64,000 bases of DNA from Polaromonas sp. (GCA_030683705.1 JAUXPP010000029.1:18216-82215), one strand, 5' to 3'. Counted from the stretch's first letter, positions 37,181-46,206 are shown. The notes: generated from the sequence alone by a model not told the origin. Numbers and translations: made by a program.

Positions 37181-37801
37181 TCAGCTCAGTGACATGTCCA
37201 GCACACCCAGGCTGGCCTGGCGCGCACGCAGGCTGTCGTACCAGCGCTCGATGTGCGGCCGGCTCTGCCGCTGCTGCGGCAGGCCGAACCAGCGGTGGAT
37301 TTCGCAGGCGATGGGAATGTCGGCCATGGTGAAACGTTCGCCGACCATGAAGCTGCGCTGCGCCAGGTGCGCGTCCAGCACGGCCATCAAGGCCTCGACG
37401 ACAGCGTTGGATTCCTCGATGAGGGCTGCATTGCGCTGATCGGGCGGCGTGCGCACCAGCTGCCAGAAGCCGGGCCGGCTGGCCGGGTTGAGCGTGGTTT
37501 GCTGCCAGTCCATCCAGCGCTCGGCGTCGAAACGTTCGCGCAGGTCCGTCGGGTACATCTGGCCCATCGCGTGTTTGGCGCACAGGTAGCGCACGATGAC
37601 ATTCGACTCCCAGAGCACGTAGTCTTCGTCCTCGATCACCGGTACCAGCGAGTTCGGGTTCAGCGCCATGTATTCGGGCGTCTTGACCACGCCGAACAGG
37701 CCGCCGGCTTCGGTTCGCTGCATGTCCAGCGCCAGCTCCTGCGCAGTCCAGACCACCTTCTTGACGTTGATGGAGCTCATGCGCCCCCATATTTTCAACA
37801 T
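37181..37801 (-). CDS. glutathione S-transferase family protein
   Basis: Cytosolic GST of 206 residues. The thioredoxin-like N-terminal domain has WGRMSSINVKKVVW and the glutathione-site motif LNPNSLVPVIEDEDYVLWESNVIVRYL; a helical C-terminal domain follows with FMVGERFTMADIPIACEIHRWF. The substrate is unknown; glutathione is made by gshA/gshB in this window. ATG 37801 follows directly after the TAG stop of the aminotransferase gene, so translation is probably coupled. It belongs to the ten-gene leftward run. Confidence 0.93.
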   Translation of the reverse strand: MLKIWGRMSSINVKKVVWTAQELALDMQRTEAGGLFGVVKTPEYMALNPNSLVPVIEDEDYVLWESNVIVRYLCAKHAMGQMYPTDLRERFDAERWMDWQQTTLNPASRPGFWQLVRTPPDQRNAALIEESNAVVEALMAVLDAHLAQRSFMVGERFTMADIPIACEIHRWFGLPQQRQSRPHIERWYDSLRARQASLGVLDMSLS

Positions 37802-39016
37802 CTATTTGGCCCCCATCACTTCAGCAACCCGCTCGGCGGCCGGCTGGCTCTCGCGGATCGCCGCGGCCAGGGCTGCCACCCCGGTGTTGATCTGCTCCAC
37901 GCTGGCCGTCACAAATGACAGGCGCAGGGTGCGGGCATCGGCCTGGGCGGCATAAAAGGCAGCGCCCGGCACAAAAGCCACGTTTTTGTCCACGGCCCTG
38001 GGCAGCAGTTCGACCGCACTCATGCCGGCCGGCAGCCGGGCCCACAAAAACATGCCGCCGTCGGGGGTGTTCCAGCTCACGCCTTCGGGCATCTCGCGCC
38101 TGAGCGCGGCCAGCATGGCATCGCGCTGCGATTTGTAGAGCGCGCGTATCGTTGGCACATGGCGGTCGAGGAAACCGTCCTTCATGACCTCGGCAATCAT
38201 GCGCTGGTTGAAGCCGGGGCTGTGCAGGTCGGCCGCCTGTTTGGCCTGCAGCAATTTGGGATACAGCGCTTTAGGCGCGACCAAAAAGCCCAGGCGCAGG
38301 CCGGGCGCCAGCACCTTGGAGAACGATCCAAGGTAGAGGCAGCCATCCGGGTTGCGCGCCGACAGCGGCAGCGGCGGCGGCGCGTCGAACCACAGGTCGC
38401 CGTAGGGGTTGTCCTCGACGATGGGCAGGCCCAGTTCTGCAGCCTTGGCCGACAGCGCGGCGCGGCGCGCTTCGCTCATGGTGCGGCCGGTCGGGTTCTG
38501 GAAGTTGGGCAGCAGGTACAGAAACCGTGCACCTTTCGCTTTCATGGCGAGGTCGTTGACGTCGATGCCGTCCTCGTCGCTGGCCACGCTGATGACCTCG
38601 GGCTCCATCGGTGTGAAGGCCTGCAGCGCGCCGAGGTAGGTCGGCGTTTCCACCAGGATGGGGCTGCCCTTGTCGATCAGCACCTTGGCCAGCAAATCCA
38701 GGCCCTGCTGCGAGCCGGTGGTGATCAACACCTGGGCCGGGTCCACCTTCCAGGGCAGCATGGCCGCGACCATCTCGCGCAGCGGCGCGTAACCTTCGCT
38801 GGCGGCGTATTGAAGCGCGGCCTGGCCGTCTTCACGCAGTACCTTGGCGCAGGCCTCGGCAAACGCGCTGATCGGGAAGGTCTTGGGCGAGGGCAGTCCG
38901 CCGGCAAAACTGATGATGCCGGGCTTTTCGGTGACCTTGAGGATCTCGCGGATCACCGAGGGGTTCATTTTTTCGGCGCGTGCGGCCAGGGTCCATTGCA
39001 TGTTGTTGGTGTCCAT
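37802..39016 (-). CDS. PLP-dependent aminotransferase, class I fold (LysN/ARO8-like)
   Basis: Aminotransferase of 404 residues. The PLP lysine is Lys234 in GSFSKVLAPGLRLGF. Other signs are ISFAGGLPSPKTFP, QYAASEGYAPLREM, TTGSQQGLDLLAK, PNFQNPTGRTMSE and the C-terminal LRLSFVTA. This subgroup includes 2-aminoadipate, kynurenine and branched or aromatic amino acid aminotransferases; the substrate cannot be chosen from sequence. ATG 39016 matches family starts, with AAGAGA upstream. Neighbouring amino-acid exporters and a dehydratase suggest amino-acid turnover. Confidence 0.92.
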   Translation of the reverse strand: MDTNNMQWTLAARAEKMNPSVIREILKVTEKPGIISFAGGLPSPKTFPISAFAEACAKVLREDGQAALQYAASEGYAPLREMVAAMLPWKVDPAQVLITTGSQQGLDLLAKVLIDKGSPILVETPTYLGALQAFTPMEPEVISVASDEDGIDVNDLAMKAKGARFLYLLPNFQNPTGRTMSEARRAALSAKAAELGLPIVEDNPYGDLWFDAPPPLPLSARNPDGCLYLGSFSKVLAPGLRLGFLVAPKALYPKLLQAKQAADLHSPGFNQRMIAEVMKDGFLDRHVPTIRALYKSQRDAMLAALRREMPEGVSWNTPDGGMFLWARLPAGMSAVELLPRAVDKNVAFVPGAAFYAAQADARTLRLSFVTASVEQINTGVAALAAAIRESQPAAERVAEVMGAK

Positions 39017-39036
39017 GGGTGTTCTCTTTTCCTGTG

Positions 39037-39366
39037 TCAATCCACGATAAACAGTGTCGCACCTTTGGGCGCTCTCGAGCGGTGCGCCTCGGCGCCGTCG
39101 GCCACCTGGTAACTCATGCCGGGCCGCAGCACATGAACACTGCCGTTTTCGAGTTCGGTGTGCAGCTCGCCCGCCAGGCACAGCAGCACATGGCCCTTGC
39201 TGCACCAGTGGTCCGACACATAACCGGGCGTGTACTCGACCATGCGCACGCGAATGTCGCCGAACTGCTGCGTGCGCCAGAAAGCCTGGCCGACCTGTGC
39301 GGAGTGTTCGGTCTGCGGGATGGCCGACCAGTCGGTGGTGCCGAAGGGGATATGGCTCATCTTCAT
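39037..39366 (-). CDS. small cupin-fold protein (DHCW-type)
   Basis: Single-domain cupin of 109 residues. The metal-site region is SDHWCSKGHVLLCLAGELHTEL (residues 51 onward; Asp52, His53, Cys55, His59), followed by PGMSYQVADGAEAHRS. This looks like the small cupin family named after a DHCW-like motif, function unknown. The start at 39366 overlaps the EamA gene stop by ATGA; Met3 (39360) is an alternative. Confidence 0.85.
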   Translation of the reverse strand: MKMSHIPFGTTDWSAIPQTEHSAQVGQAFWRTQQFGDIRVRMVEYTPGYVSDHWCSKGHVLLCLAGELHTELENGSVHVLRPGMSYQVADGAEAHRSRAPKGATLFIVD

Positions 39367-40277
39367 GTGGCGGGCTCCAGGCGCGGGGTGTGCACCGGCA
39401 TCTGCTTGCCGATGAACACGGTGGCGATCACGGCCAGGCCGAAGCCGACCGTCACCGCGTCCAGCGATTCGCCGAGCAGCGGCACGGCAAACAGCATGGA
39501 CAAAAAGGGCTGGACCAGCTGCACCTGGCTGACGCGCACCGTGCCGCCCAGCGCCAGGCTGCGGTACCAGGCGAAAAAACCCAGCCACATCGAAAACACA
39601 CCGAGGTAGGCGAAGCCGGCCCAGGCGCTGGCCTGGATGGGTGTCTGCGGCCAGCTCAGCAGCGCCAGCGGCAGGGTCAGCGGCAGCGAGATCAGCAGCG
39701 CCCAGCAGATCACGTGTTCGGCCTGCATGTGTTGCGACAGCCGCGCGCCGTAGCCGTAACCGACGGCCGCGCACAACATGGCCGCCAGCAGCAACACGTC
39801 CGCAAAATGAATCGAAAGACCCTCAGCGCCGGAGCGCAGTACGGCAAAGGCCACCACCAGCGCGCTGCCCAGCGCCGCGCACAGCCAGAAGCCGGCCGAT
39901 GGGCGCTGGCGGTGCAGCAGCGCGCCGACGGCGGCAGTCGCCAGCGGCAACACACCCACAATCACGCTGGCATGCATGGCCTCAACGTAACGCATGGCGA
40001 TCGAGGTCAACAGTGGAAAGCCGAACACCACGCCGCCGGCGGTGATGGCCAGCGGCAGCCAGTCGCGCCGCTGCGGCAGCGGAGCGCGTGTCGCCAGCAG
40101 GAACAGCGCAGACAGCGCGGCCGCGACCACGGCCCGGCCCAGCGCGATGAAGACCCCCGACATCTGCGGCGCATCCGGTGTGCCGACCGCCAGCCGCGTC
40201 ATCGGCAGGGTCACCGCAAAAATGACGATGCCCAGCAGGCCCAGCCACAGGCCTTTGGTGATGTGGGCTTGCGTCAT
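39363..40277 (-). CDS. EamA/DMT family transporter
   Basis: Membrane protein of 304 residues with ten predicted helices in two EamA repeats, the usual drug/metabolite transporter architecture. Recognisable parts are FAVTLPMTRLAV in helix 1, MHASVIVGVLPLATA at the end of the first repeat and QVQLVQPFLSMLFAVPLLGE in the second. Substrate unknown; the flanking genes suggest an amino acid or derivative. It overlaps LysE upstream and the cupin downstream, both by ATGA. Confidence 0.92.
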   Translation of the reverse strand: MTQAHITKGLWLGLLGIVIFAVTLPMTRLAVGTPDAPQMSGVFIALGRAVVAAALSALFLLATRAPLPQRRDWLPLAITAGGVVFGFPLLTSIAMRYVEAMHASVIVGVLPLATAAVGALLHRQRPSAGFWLCAALGSALVVAFAVLRSGAEGLSIHFADVLLLAAMLCAAVGYGYGARLSQHMQAEHVICWALLISLPLTLPLALLSWPQTPIQASAWAGFAYLGVFSMWLGFFAWYRSLALGGTVRVSQVQLVQPFLSMLFAVPLLGESLDAVTVGFGLAVIATVFIGKQMPVHTPRLEPAT

Positions 40278-40894
40278 AAAAACAGCATCCAGATCGCGGT
40301 GGCCACCAGCACCGCCGCCATCGCGTAATTGAATCCCACCAGTCGGCGGCCGCTGCCGGCCGGGCCGCTGAGCCACTCGCGCAGCAGCGAGCCGACCAGC
40401 GCGTAAGTCAGGTTGCTGGCAAAGGCATAGGCCAGCATCACCGGCAGCACCACGGCAAAACGCAGGCCGGGATCGCTGCGCCCGGCGATCCAGCCGCTGA
40501 CAATCGCCAACGCCAGCATCCAGGCCTTGATGTTGACGAACTGCAGCGCTGCACCCTGCCAGAAGCCGACGTTCATGCGATCAGCACCGGCTTCGCTGAG
40601 CTGGCCCAACTTTTTGGTGCGCGCGATCTTCGAGGCCAGCCAGAACAGGTACAACACGCCGACCCACTTGATCGCCAGCGCCAGCAGCGGGATCGCCAGC
40701 AGCAGCGCGCCCAGGCCCAGCGCACACAAACTCAGCAACACGCCCCAGCCGACCGGCACCGCGCAGACAAAAGGCATGGCGCGGCGCAGGCCGTGGTTGG
40801 CCGCCAGCGCGGTCGCCAGCGTGGTGTTGGGCCCGGGCGAAAAGCTCATGGCCGTCGCCAGCACCAGCAAAGCGGTAAATTCTTGCCAATTCAT
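40274..40894 (-). CDS. LysE/RhtB family amino-acid exporter
   Basis: Exporter of 206 residues with six hydrophobic helices. The start MNWQEFTALLVLATAMSFSPGPNTTLATALAAN is typical of the family (SFSPGPNTTLATA). It is the first gene of the leftward run and directly faces the MocR-type regulator gene; exporters paired this way with MocR regulators are common. A -10-like TATAAA (minus strand, about 40909-40914) lies upstream of the ATG at 40894, and an inverted repeat lies beyond it. Confidence 0.93.
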   Translation of the reverse strand: MNWQEFTALLVLATAMSFSPGPNTTLATALAANHGLRRAMPFVCAVPVGWGVLLSLCALGLGALLLAIPLLALAIKWVGVLYLFWLASKIARTKKLGQLSEAGADRMNVGFWQGAALQFVNIKAWMLALAIVSGWIAGRSDPGLRFAVVLPVMLAYAFASNLTYALVGSLLREWLSGPAGSGRRLVGFNYAMAAVLVATAIWMLFL

Positions 40895-40931
40895 GCGTCA
40901 GACTTTATAGTTCAAAGCAACACACCACCAG

Positions 40932-40962
40932 TACAGTTCAGGGTACAAAACCTGAAACTGTA
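40932..40962. promoter_or_regulatory. inverted repeat in the MocR/lysE divergent region (candidate operator)
   Basis: TACAGTTCAGG (40932-40942) and CCTGAAACTGTA (40951-40962) form an almost perfect palindrome with one extra A, separated by eight bases. It lies in the 109-bp space between the regulator and the first exporter gene, where MocR-type regulators usually bind. Confidence 0.6.
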
Positions 40963-41003
40963 TTGCCCAGTTTGTCAGCACACTGAACGCCGGAGGGCTG
41001 CCC

Positions 41004-42473
41004 ATGTTGATGAAAACCGCTGCCCAATCGCTGACCGAGCAACTCTGCGCGCGGTTTGCCGAACGCATCCGCAGCCGCCTGCTGGCGCCCGGCGCGCGCC
41101 TGCCCTCGGTGCGCCAGTGCGCGCAGCAGCAGGGTGTCAGTGTCTCCACCGTGGTCGCGGCCTATGACCAGCTGCTGGCCCAGGGCCTGGTCGAGGCGCG
41201 CAAGAACCGCGGTTTTTTTGTGCGTGATGTGGCCTCCGCATTTCCCGCACAGGCCGCCGCGCGCGCGCCGGCCGGCCCGCCTGCCGCCTTGTCCGGCGAC
41301 CCGGCCTCGCCGGTATGGAGCACCTCGGCCTGGATGGCGACACGGCAGGCGCCGGTCGATGCTTCGGCGTTGATACGCGGCATGTTCCACCGCGTCAGCA
41401 ACAAGCCGCAACCGGGCATGGGGGTGTTTCCGCCGGAGTGGCTGGACACCAGCTTCATGCCGGCCGCGGTGCGCAAGGTCACCAGCGGCAGCGCGCTGCG
41501 CGACTTTTCGCTGAGTTACGGCGAACCCATGGGCGACAGCGGCCTGCGCCGCGCGCTGTCGCAAAAACTCGGCGTGCTCAATGTCCATGCGGCGCCCGAA
41601 CAGATCATCACCAGCGTGGGCGCGACCCACGCGCTGGACATCGTGAGCCGCACCCTGCTGCGTGCCGGTGACTGTGTGATGGTTGAGGAGCCCGGCTGGG
41701 CGGTCGAGTTTGCGCGCCTCGACGCCTTGGGCATGCGCATCCTGCCGGTGCCGCGGCGTGCCGACGGCCCGGACCTCGAAGTGATGGCGCGGTATTGCGA
41801 GGCCCATGCGCCCAAGCTGTTTGTCAGCGTCAGCGTGTTCCACAACCCGACCGGTTACTGCCTGAGCCCGGGCAGCGCCCACCGCGTGCTGCAACTGGCC
41901 AACCAGCACCACTTCCACATCGTCGAGGACGACACCTACAGCCACCTGGCGCCGGAACATGCGACGCGGCTGTGTGCGCTGGACGGCTTGCAGCGCACGA
42001 TTTATGTCAGCGGCTTCGCCAAGATCCTGGCGCCGGGCTGGCGCGTCGGTTTTTTGGCGGCGCCGCCCGAGCTGGTGCAGCGCCTGCTCGACACCAAGCT
42101 GCTGGGCACGCTGACCACGCCGGCCCTGCTGGAAAAAGCGCTGGCCTGGTGCATCGACCAGGGCCAGTTGCGCCGCCATGCCGAACGCATACGCACACGG
42201 CTGGACGCAGCGCGCGCGCGCAGCGTCAAGCTGGCGCTGGCGCACGGCTGCAGTTTTGCGGCCGAGCCGGCTGGCCTGTTCGGCTGGGTCGACACCGGCG
42301 TGGACACCGACGCGCTGGCCCAGCGCATGCTCGACGAGGGCTATTTGATCGCGCCGGGCGCCTTGTTCCATGCGCTGCGCACGCCGACCACCCTGATGCG
42401 CATCAACTTCGCGACCACCCAGGAAGCGAGCTTCTGGAAGGTGTTCGCGCGTTTGCGCGACGCGATGTTGTGA
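41004..42473 (+). CDS. MocR-type GntR/aminotransferase-fused transcriptional regulator
   Basis: Protein of 489 residues. It has a GntR winged helix at about residues 8-75 (LPSVRQCAQQQGVSVSTVV as recognition region), then a linker rich in alanine and proline, then a full aminotransferase-like domain with the PLP lysine Lys340 in SGFAKILAPGWRVGF and HNPTGYCLSPGS. MocR regulators use PLP or an amino acid adduct as signal. It is divergent from a ten-gene operon of exporters and amino-acid enzymes, the likely target. A strong GGAGGG ribosome site precedes ATG 41004. Confidence 0.93.
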   Translation: MLMKTAAQSLTEQLCARFAERIRSRLLAPGARLPSVRQCAQQQGVSVSTVVAAYDQLLAQGLVEARKNRGFFVRDVASAFPAQAAARAPAGPPAALSGDPASPVWSTSAWMATRQAPVDASALIRGMFHRVSNKPQPGMGVFPPEWLDTSFMPAAVRKVTSGSALRDFSLSYGEPMGDSGLRRALSQKLGVLNVHAAPEQIITSVGATHALDIVSRTLLRAGDCVMVEEPGWAVEFARLDALGMRILPVPRRADGPDLEVMARYCEAHAPKLFVSVSVFHNPTGYCLSPGSAHRVLQLANQHHFHIVEDDTYSHLAPEHATRLCALDGLQRTIYVSGFAKILAPGWRVGFLAAPPELVQRLLDTKLLGTLTTPALLEKALAWCIDQGQLRRHAERIRTRLDAARARSVKLALAHGCSFAAEPAGLFGWVDTGVDTDALAQRMLDEGYLIAPGALFHALRTPTTLMRINFATTQEASFWKVFARLRDAML

Positions 42474-42485
42474 TGACCGGACGTT

Positions 42486-42548
42486 GCAAGCCTTTTGGGT
42501 CTCCGGCGCCCGCCGGGCGTGCGTGGAAAGCTATCAAATTGATAGTGC
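42486..42548 (+). repeat. palindrome-tailed element, copy F (intergenic)
   Basis: AAGCCTTTTGGGTCTCC, then CGCCCGCCGGGCG, then TGCGTGGAAAGCTATCAAATTGATAG, between the MocR gene and the LacI-family gene. The core AGCTATCAAATTGATAG is a near-perfect palindrome. Confidence 0.8.
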
Positions 42549-42588
42549 CGGACGTTGTTGCCGGGGCGTCGGCAGGGGAGAAGGCCGC

Positions 42589-43620
42589 ATGAGCGAAGCC
42601 CTGCCACCCGCGCGCCGCAGCCGCCGCGGCAGCGGCGCCGTCACGCTGCACGACGTGGCGCGTATCGCGGGCGTCGCGCCCATCACCGCCTCGCGCGCAC
42701 TCAACACGCCCGGGCAGGTCTCGGCCGAGCTGGTGCGGCGCGTCACCGAAGCGGTGGCCAGCACTGGTTATGTGCCGAACCGGGTCGCCGGCGGCCTGGC
42801 CTCGGCGCGCAGCCGGCTGGTGGCGGCGCTGGTGCCGACGATTTCGGGGCCGGTGTTTCTGGGCACCGTCCGCGCACTCAACGAGGCGCTGGTGGCCCAG
42901 GGCTACCAGCTGATGCTGGGCCAGAGTGGTTATGCCGATTCGCGCGAGGACGATTTGCTGGACGCGCTGATCAGCCGCCGGCCCGACGGCATCGTGCTGA
43001 CCGGCATCATGCATTCGCCGCTGGGGCGCCAGCGCCTGCTGGCTTCCGGCATCCCGGTGGTGGAGACCTGGGACCTGACGCCCACGCCGATCGACATGCT
43101 GGTGGGCTTCTCCCATGTTGATGTCGGCCGCGCGGTGGTCGATTTCCTGTACGCCAAGGGCAGGCGCCGCCTGGCCATGATTGCCGGCGACGATGAGCGT
43201 TCGAAGCGGCGGCAGCAGGCTTTTCATGCGGCGGCGCAGGCAGCCGGCCTGCCGGCCGTGCCGGTGATCACCGTGCCGGCGCCGACCACCCTCAAGAGCG
43301 GGCGGGCTGCGCTGGCGGAGTTGCTGCAAACTTCGCCGGAGATTGATGCGGTGTTCTGCAGCTCCGACCTGCTGGCCCTGGGGGTGATGACCGAAGCCCG
43401 GGTGCGCGGCGTGGCGGTACCCGGGCAACTCGCGGTGGTCGGTTTCGGCGACCTCGAATTCGCCGCTGACCTGGATCCGGCGCTGACGACGGTGCGCATC
43501 GACAGCATGGCGATAGGCCGCCAGGCGGCGCAGTTCATCGTGGACCGCGCCGAGGGCCGGGAGGTGACGCAGCGCGTGGTCGACGTGGGTTTTTCCATCG
43601 TGGACCGCGACAGCGCCTGA
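42589..43620 (+). CDS. LacI family transcriptional regulator
   Basis: Regulator of 343 residues. The helix-turn-helix VTLHDVARIAGVAPITASRAL spans about residues 18-38 (start VTLHDVARIAGVAP), followed by a periplasmic-binding-protein-like effector domain. It resembles the gluconate-repressor branch. ATG 42589 has the strong site GGGGAGAAGG. It lies directly before two identical GGTAGCGCTACC palindromes and the Bug/glucarate dehydratase genes, so it very probably controls them, with a sugar acid as effector; the last point is inference. Confidence 0.93.
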   Translation: MSEALPPARRSRRGSGAVTLHDVARIAGVAPITASRALNTPGQVSAELVRRVTEAVASTGYVPNRVAGGLASARSRLVAALVPTISGPVFLGTVRALNEALVAQGYQLMLGQSGYADSREDDLLDALISRRPDGIVLTGIMHSPLGRQRLLASGIPVVETWDLTPTPIDMLVGFSHVDVGRAVVDFLYAKGRRRLAMIAGDDERSKRRQQAFHAAAQAAGLPAVPVITVPAPTTLKSGRAALAELLQTSPEIDAVFCSSDLLALGVMTEARVRGVAVPGQLAVVGFGDLEFAADLDPALTTVRIDSMAIGRQAAQFIVDRAEGREVTQRVVDVGFSIVDRDSA

Positions 43621-43654
43621 GCGAACACATCCTGGGAGGCGCGGGTTTTCTGGC

Positions 43655-43682
43655 TTGACATGGCTTCAGGTAGCGCTACCAT
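43655..43682 (+). promoter_or_regulatory. promoter of the glucarate genes
   Basis: TTGACA (43655-43660), 16 bases, then TACCAT (43677-43682). The -10 box overlaps the first operator palindrome, so a bound repressor would block polymerase. Confidence 0.6.
43669..43680. promoter_or_regulatory. LacI-family operator 1
   Basis: GGTAGCGCTACC, a perfect 12-bp palindrome with the central CG of LacI-family sites, lying between the -35 box and the -10 box and overlapping the latter. Confidence 0.8.
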
Positions 43683-43690
43683 ACGCATTT

Positions 43691-43702
43691 GGTAGCGCTA
43701 CC
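43691..43702. promoter_or_regulatory. LacI-family operator 2
   Basis: A second identical GGTAGCGCTACC, centred 22 bp (two helical turns) after operator 1 and just downstream of the expected transcription start. Confidence 0.8.
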
Positions 43703-43781
43703 TTTTTGCGCTTTTTTCCCTGTTTTGTCCGTTCAGCCTTCACAAACCCGCGCCCACGCAGCGCCATTCAGGAGACATCCC

Positions 43782-44744
43782 ATGAAAAAGCTATTCCTCA
43801 CCCTGGCCATCGGCCTGCTCGCCAGCGCCGGTGTTTTTGCCCAGGCCTGGCCGTCCAAAACCACCAGCATGGTCGTGCCTTTCCCGCCTGGCGGCTCCAC
43901 CGACACCGTGGCCCGCGCGCTTTCCACCCAGCTCAGCAGCAAGCTGGGCCAGCCTTTTGTCGTCGAAAACAAGGCCGGCGCCACCGGCACGATTGGTGCG
44001 ACCCAGGTCAAGCGCGCCGCGCCCGACGGCCATACCTTCCTCGTCACCTCGCTGGGCCCGCTGGTGATTGCGCCGCACCTGATCCGCGGCGTGCAGTACG
44101 ACGCGCTGAAAGACTTCGACACCATCACGGTGGCGGTGCAGGCGCCGAATGTGCTGGTGGTGCCGGCTTCCTCACCCTACAAAACCCTGGGCTCGGTGGT
44201 CGCCTACCAGAAGCTCAACCCGGGCAAGATGAGTTTTGCCTCGTCGGGCAACGGCTCCAGCGACCACCTGACGGCCGAACTGTTCTGGCAGCAGACCGGC
44301 ACCAGCGGCACCCACGTGCCTTACAAGGGCGGCGCACCGGCGATCACCGACCTGCTGGGCGGCCAGGTCGATGCCTCCTTCCAGAACATCAACGCGGTGA
44401 TCCAGCACATCCGCTCCGGCAAGCTGCGCGCCCTGGCCATCACTTCTGCCAAACGTTCCAGCCTGCTTCCGGATGTTCCCTCGCTGGAAGAGTCCGGCCT
44501 GAAAGGCCTGGTGGTCTATTCCTGGCAAGCGGTGGTCGCGCCCAAGGGCCTGCCGGCCGACGTGCGCGCCAAAGCCCATGCGGCCATCGTCGCCGCGCTC
44601 AACGTTCCGCAGATCAAACAGCAGTTCGTGTCGGTCGGTTTCGAAATCGTGGCCAATACCCCGGCACAATTTGCCAGCTTCCAGCAGCAGGAATTTGCGC
44701 GCTGGAAAAAAGTGATTGAAACCGGAAAAATAAGCATCGACTGA
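43782..44744 (+). CDS. Bug/TctC-type substrate-binding protein
   Basis: Periplasmic binding protein of 320 residues for a tripartite tricarboxylate transporter. The signal peptide is MKKLFLTLAIGLLASAGVFA with cleavage before QAWP. Mature-domain signs are VVPFPPGGSTDTVARAL, VVENKAGATGTIGATQVK, VPYKGGAPAITDLLGGQVDA and the late SLEESGLKGL. Membrane components (TctA/B) are not adjacent, a frequent situation in comamonads, which have many orphan Bug proteins. The ligand is probably glucarate or a related acid, judged from the next gene. AGGAGAC precedes ATG 43782. Confidence 0.92.
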   Translation: MKKLFLTLAIGLLASAGVFAQAWPSKTTSMVVPFPPGGSTDTVARALSTQLSSKLGQPFVVENKAGATGTIGATQVKRAAPDGHTFLVTSLGPLVIAPHLIRGVQYDALKDFDTITVAVQAPNVLVVPASSPYKTLGSVVAYQKLNPGKMSFASSGNGSSDHLTAELFWQQTGTSGTHVPYKGGAPAITDLLGGQVDASFQNINAVIQHIRSGKLRALAITSAKRSSLLPDVPSLEESGLKGLVVYSWQAVVAPKGLPADVRAKAHAAIVAALNVPQIKQQFVSVGFEIVANTPAQFASFQQQEFARWKKVIETGKISID

Positions 44745-44770
44745 ACTGACCTGGATTTGAACTGAACCCC

Positions 44771-46105
44771 ATGCCGCAGACCTCTACCCCCCGCATCACC
44801 GACTTGCGTGTGATCCCCGTCGCCGGCCGCGACGGCATGTTGCTGAACCTCAGCGGCGCGCACGGCCCGTTTTTCACCCGCAACCTCCTGATCCTGAGCG
44901 ACAGCGCCGGCCGCACCGGCGTCGGTGAAGTGCCGGGCGGCGAAAAAATCCGCCAGACCCTGGAAGACGCGCGGGCGCTGGTGGTCGGCCAGGCCATCGG
45001 TTCGCACCAGCAGGTCTTGCAAAGTGTGCAGCGCCAGTTCGCCGACCGCGATGCCGGCGGACGCGGCCTGCAGACTTTTGATTTGCGCACCACCATCCAT
45101 GCGGTGACGGCGATCGAGTCGGCGCTGCTGGACCTGCTGGGTCAGCACCTGGAGGTGCCGGTGGCGGCGCTGCTCGGCGAAGGTCAGCAGCGCGAGGCGG
45201 TCGAGATGCTGGGCTATTTGTTTTTTGTCGGCGACAAGTCCAAAACAAACTTGCCCTATGCCAGCGAGCCGGATGCGCCCGATGCCTGGTCACGGGTGCG
45301 TCACGAAGAAGCGCTCACACCCGAAACCATCGTGCGCCAGGCCGAGGCGGCGCATGCGCGTTATGGCTTCAACGACTTCAAGCTCAAGGGCGGTGTGTTG
45401 CGCGGCGAGGAAGAAGTCGAGGCGATTCGCGCGCTGCACGAGCGTTTCCCGAAAGCCCGTGTCACGCTGGACCCCAACGGCGGCTGGTTGCTGAAGGATG
45501 CGATCCGCCTGATGCAGGGCATGCGTGGCGTGGTGGCTTATGCCGAAGACCCCTGCGGCGCCGAAGAAGGCTTCTCGGGCCGCGAAGTCATGGCCGAGTT
45601 CCGCCGCGCCACCGGCTTGCCGACCGCGACCAACATGATTGCCACCGACTGGCGCCAGCTGAGCCACGCGCTGTCGCTGCAATCAGTGGACATCCCGCTG
45701 GCCGACCCACACTTCTGGACCATGGCCGGCTCGGTGCGCGTGGCGCAGACCTGCCGCGACTGGGGCCTGACTTGGGGCTCGCATTCGAACAACCACTTCG
45801 ACGTCTCACTGGCGATGTTCACCCAGGTCGGCGCCGCTGCCCCGGGCCGCGTCACCGCGATCGACACCCACTGGATCTGGCAGGACGGCCAGCGCCTGAC
45901 GAAAGAGCCGCTCAAGATCGAAGGCGGGCTGGTGCAGGTGCCGAAAAAACCCGGCTTGGGCGTGGAACTCGACATGGTCGAGGTCGAGAAAGCACATCAG
46001 CTCTACAAGCAGCACGGCCTCGGCTCACGCGACGATGCGGTGGCGATGCGGGCGCTGATTCCGGGCTGGAAGTTCGACCCGAAGCGGCCGGCGTTTGATC
46101 GCTGA
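44771..46105 (+). CDS. gudD: glucarate dehydratase
   Basis: Enolase-superfamily enzyme of 444 residues (E. coli GudD has 446), converting D-glucarate to 5-keto-4-deoxyglucarate. Catalytic and metal residues are all in place: the Lys204-x-Lys206 pair in FKLKGG, Asp234 in LDPNGGW, Glu259 in AEDPCG, Asn288 in TNMIATDW and His338 in [11 protein letters not shown]. It lies 26 bp after the binding-protein gene with only a weak ribosome site, under the LacI-type regulator. The downstream enzymes (aldolase and so on) are not in the window. Confidence 0.95.
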   Translation: MPQTSTPRITDLRVIPVAGRDGMLLNLSGAHGPFFTRNLLILSDSAGRTGVGEVPGGEKIRQTLEDARALVVGQAIGSHQQVLQSVQRQFADRDAGGRGLQTFDLRTTIHAVTAIESALLDLLGQHLEVPVAALLGEGQQREAVEMLGYLFFVGDKSKTNLPYASEPDAPDAWSRVRHEEALTPETIVRQAEAAHARYGFNDFKLKGGVLRGEEEVEAIRALHERFPKARVTLDPNGGWLLKDAIRLMQGMRGVVAYAEDPCGAEEGFSGREVMAEFRRATGLPTATNMIATDWRQLSHALSLQSVDIPLADPHFWTMAGSVRVAQTCRDWGLTWGSHSNNHFDVSLAMFTQVGAAAPGRVTAIDTHWIWQDGQRLTKEPLKIEGGLVQVPKKPGLGVELDMVEVEKAHQLYKQHGLGSRDDAVAMRALIPGWKFDPKRPAFDR

Positions 46106-46140
46106 GCGGTTCGGTCGCTGCCCGGCCGGCGGCTCCGGTC

Positions 46141-46203
46141 TGCTACCAATTCAATAGCTGCTCACGCTGGTCTGCCAAGGGCCAGAGCCACCAAAGGCCC
46201 AAA
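46141..46203 (-). repeat. palindrome-tailed element, copy G (intergenic)
   Basis: Minus-strand copy between convergent gudD and pyrF: GCCTTTGGTGGCTCTGGCCC..., then GCGTGAGCAGCTATTGAATT and GGTAGCA. It could help end both transcripts. Confidence 0.8.
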
Positions 46204-46206
46204 AAA

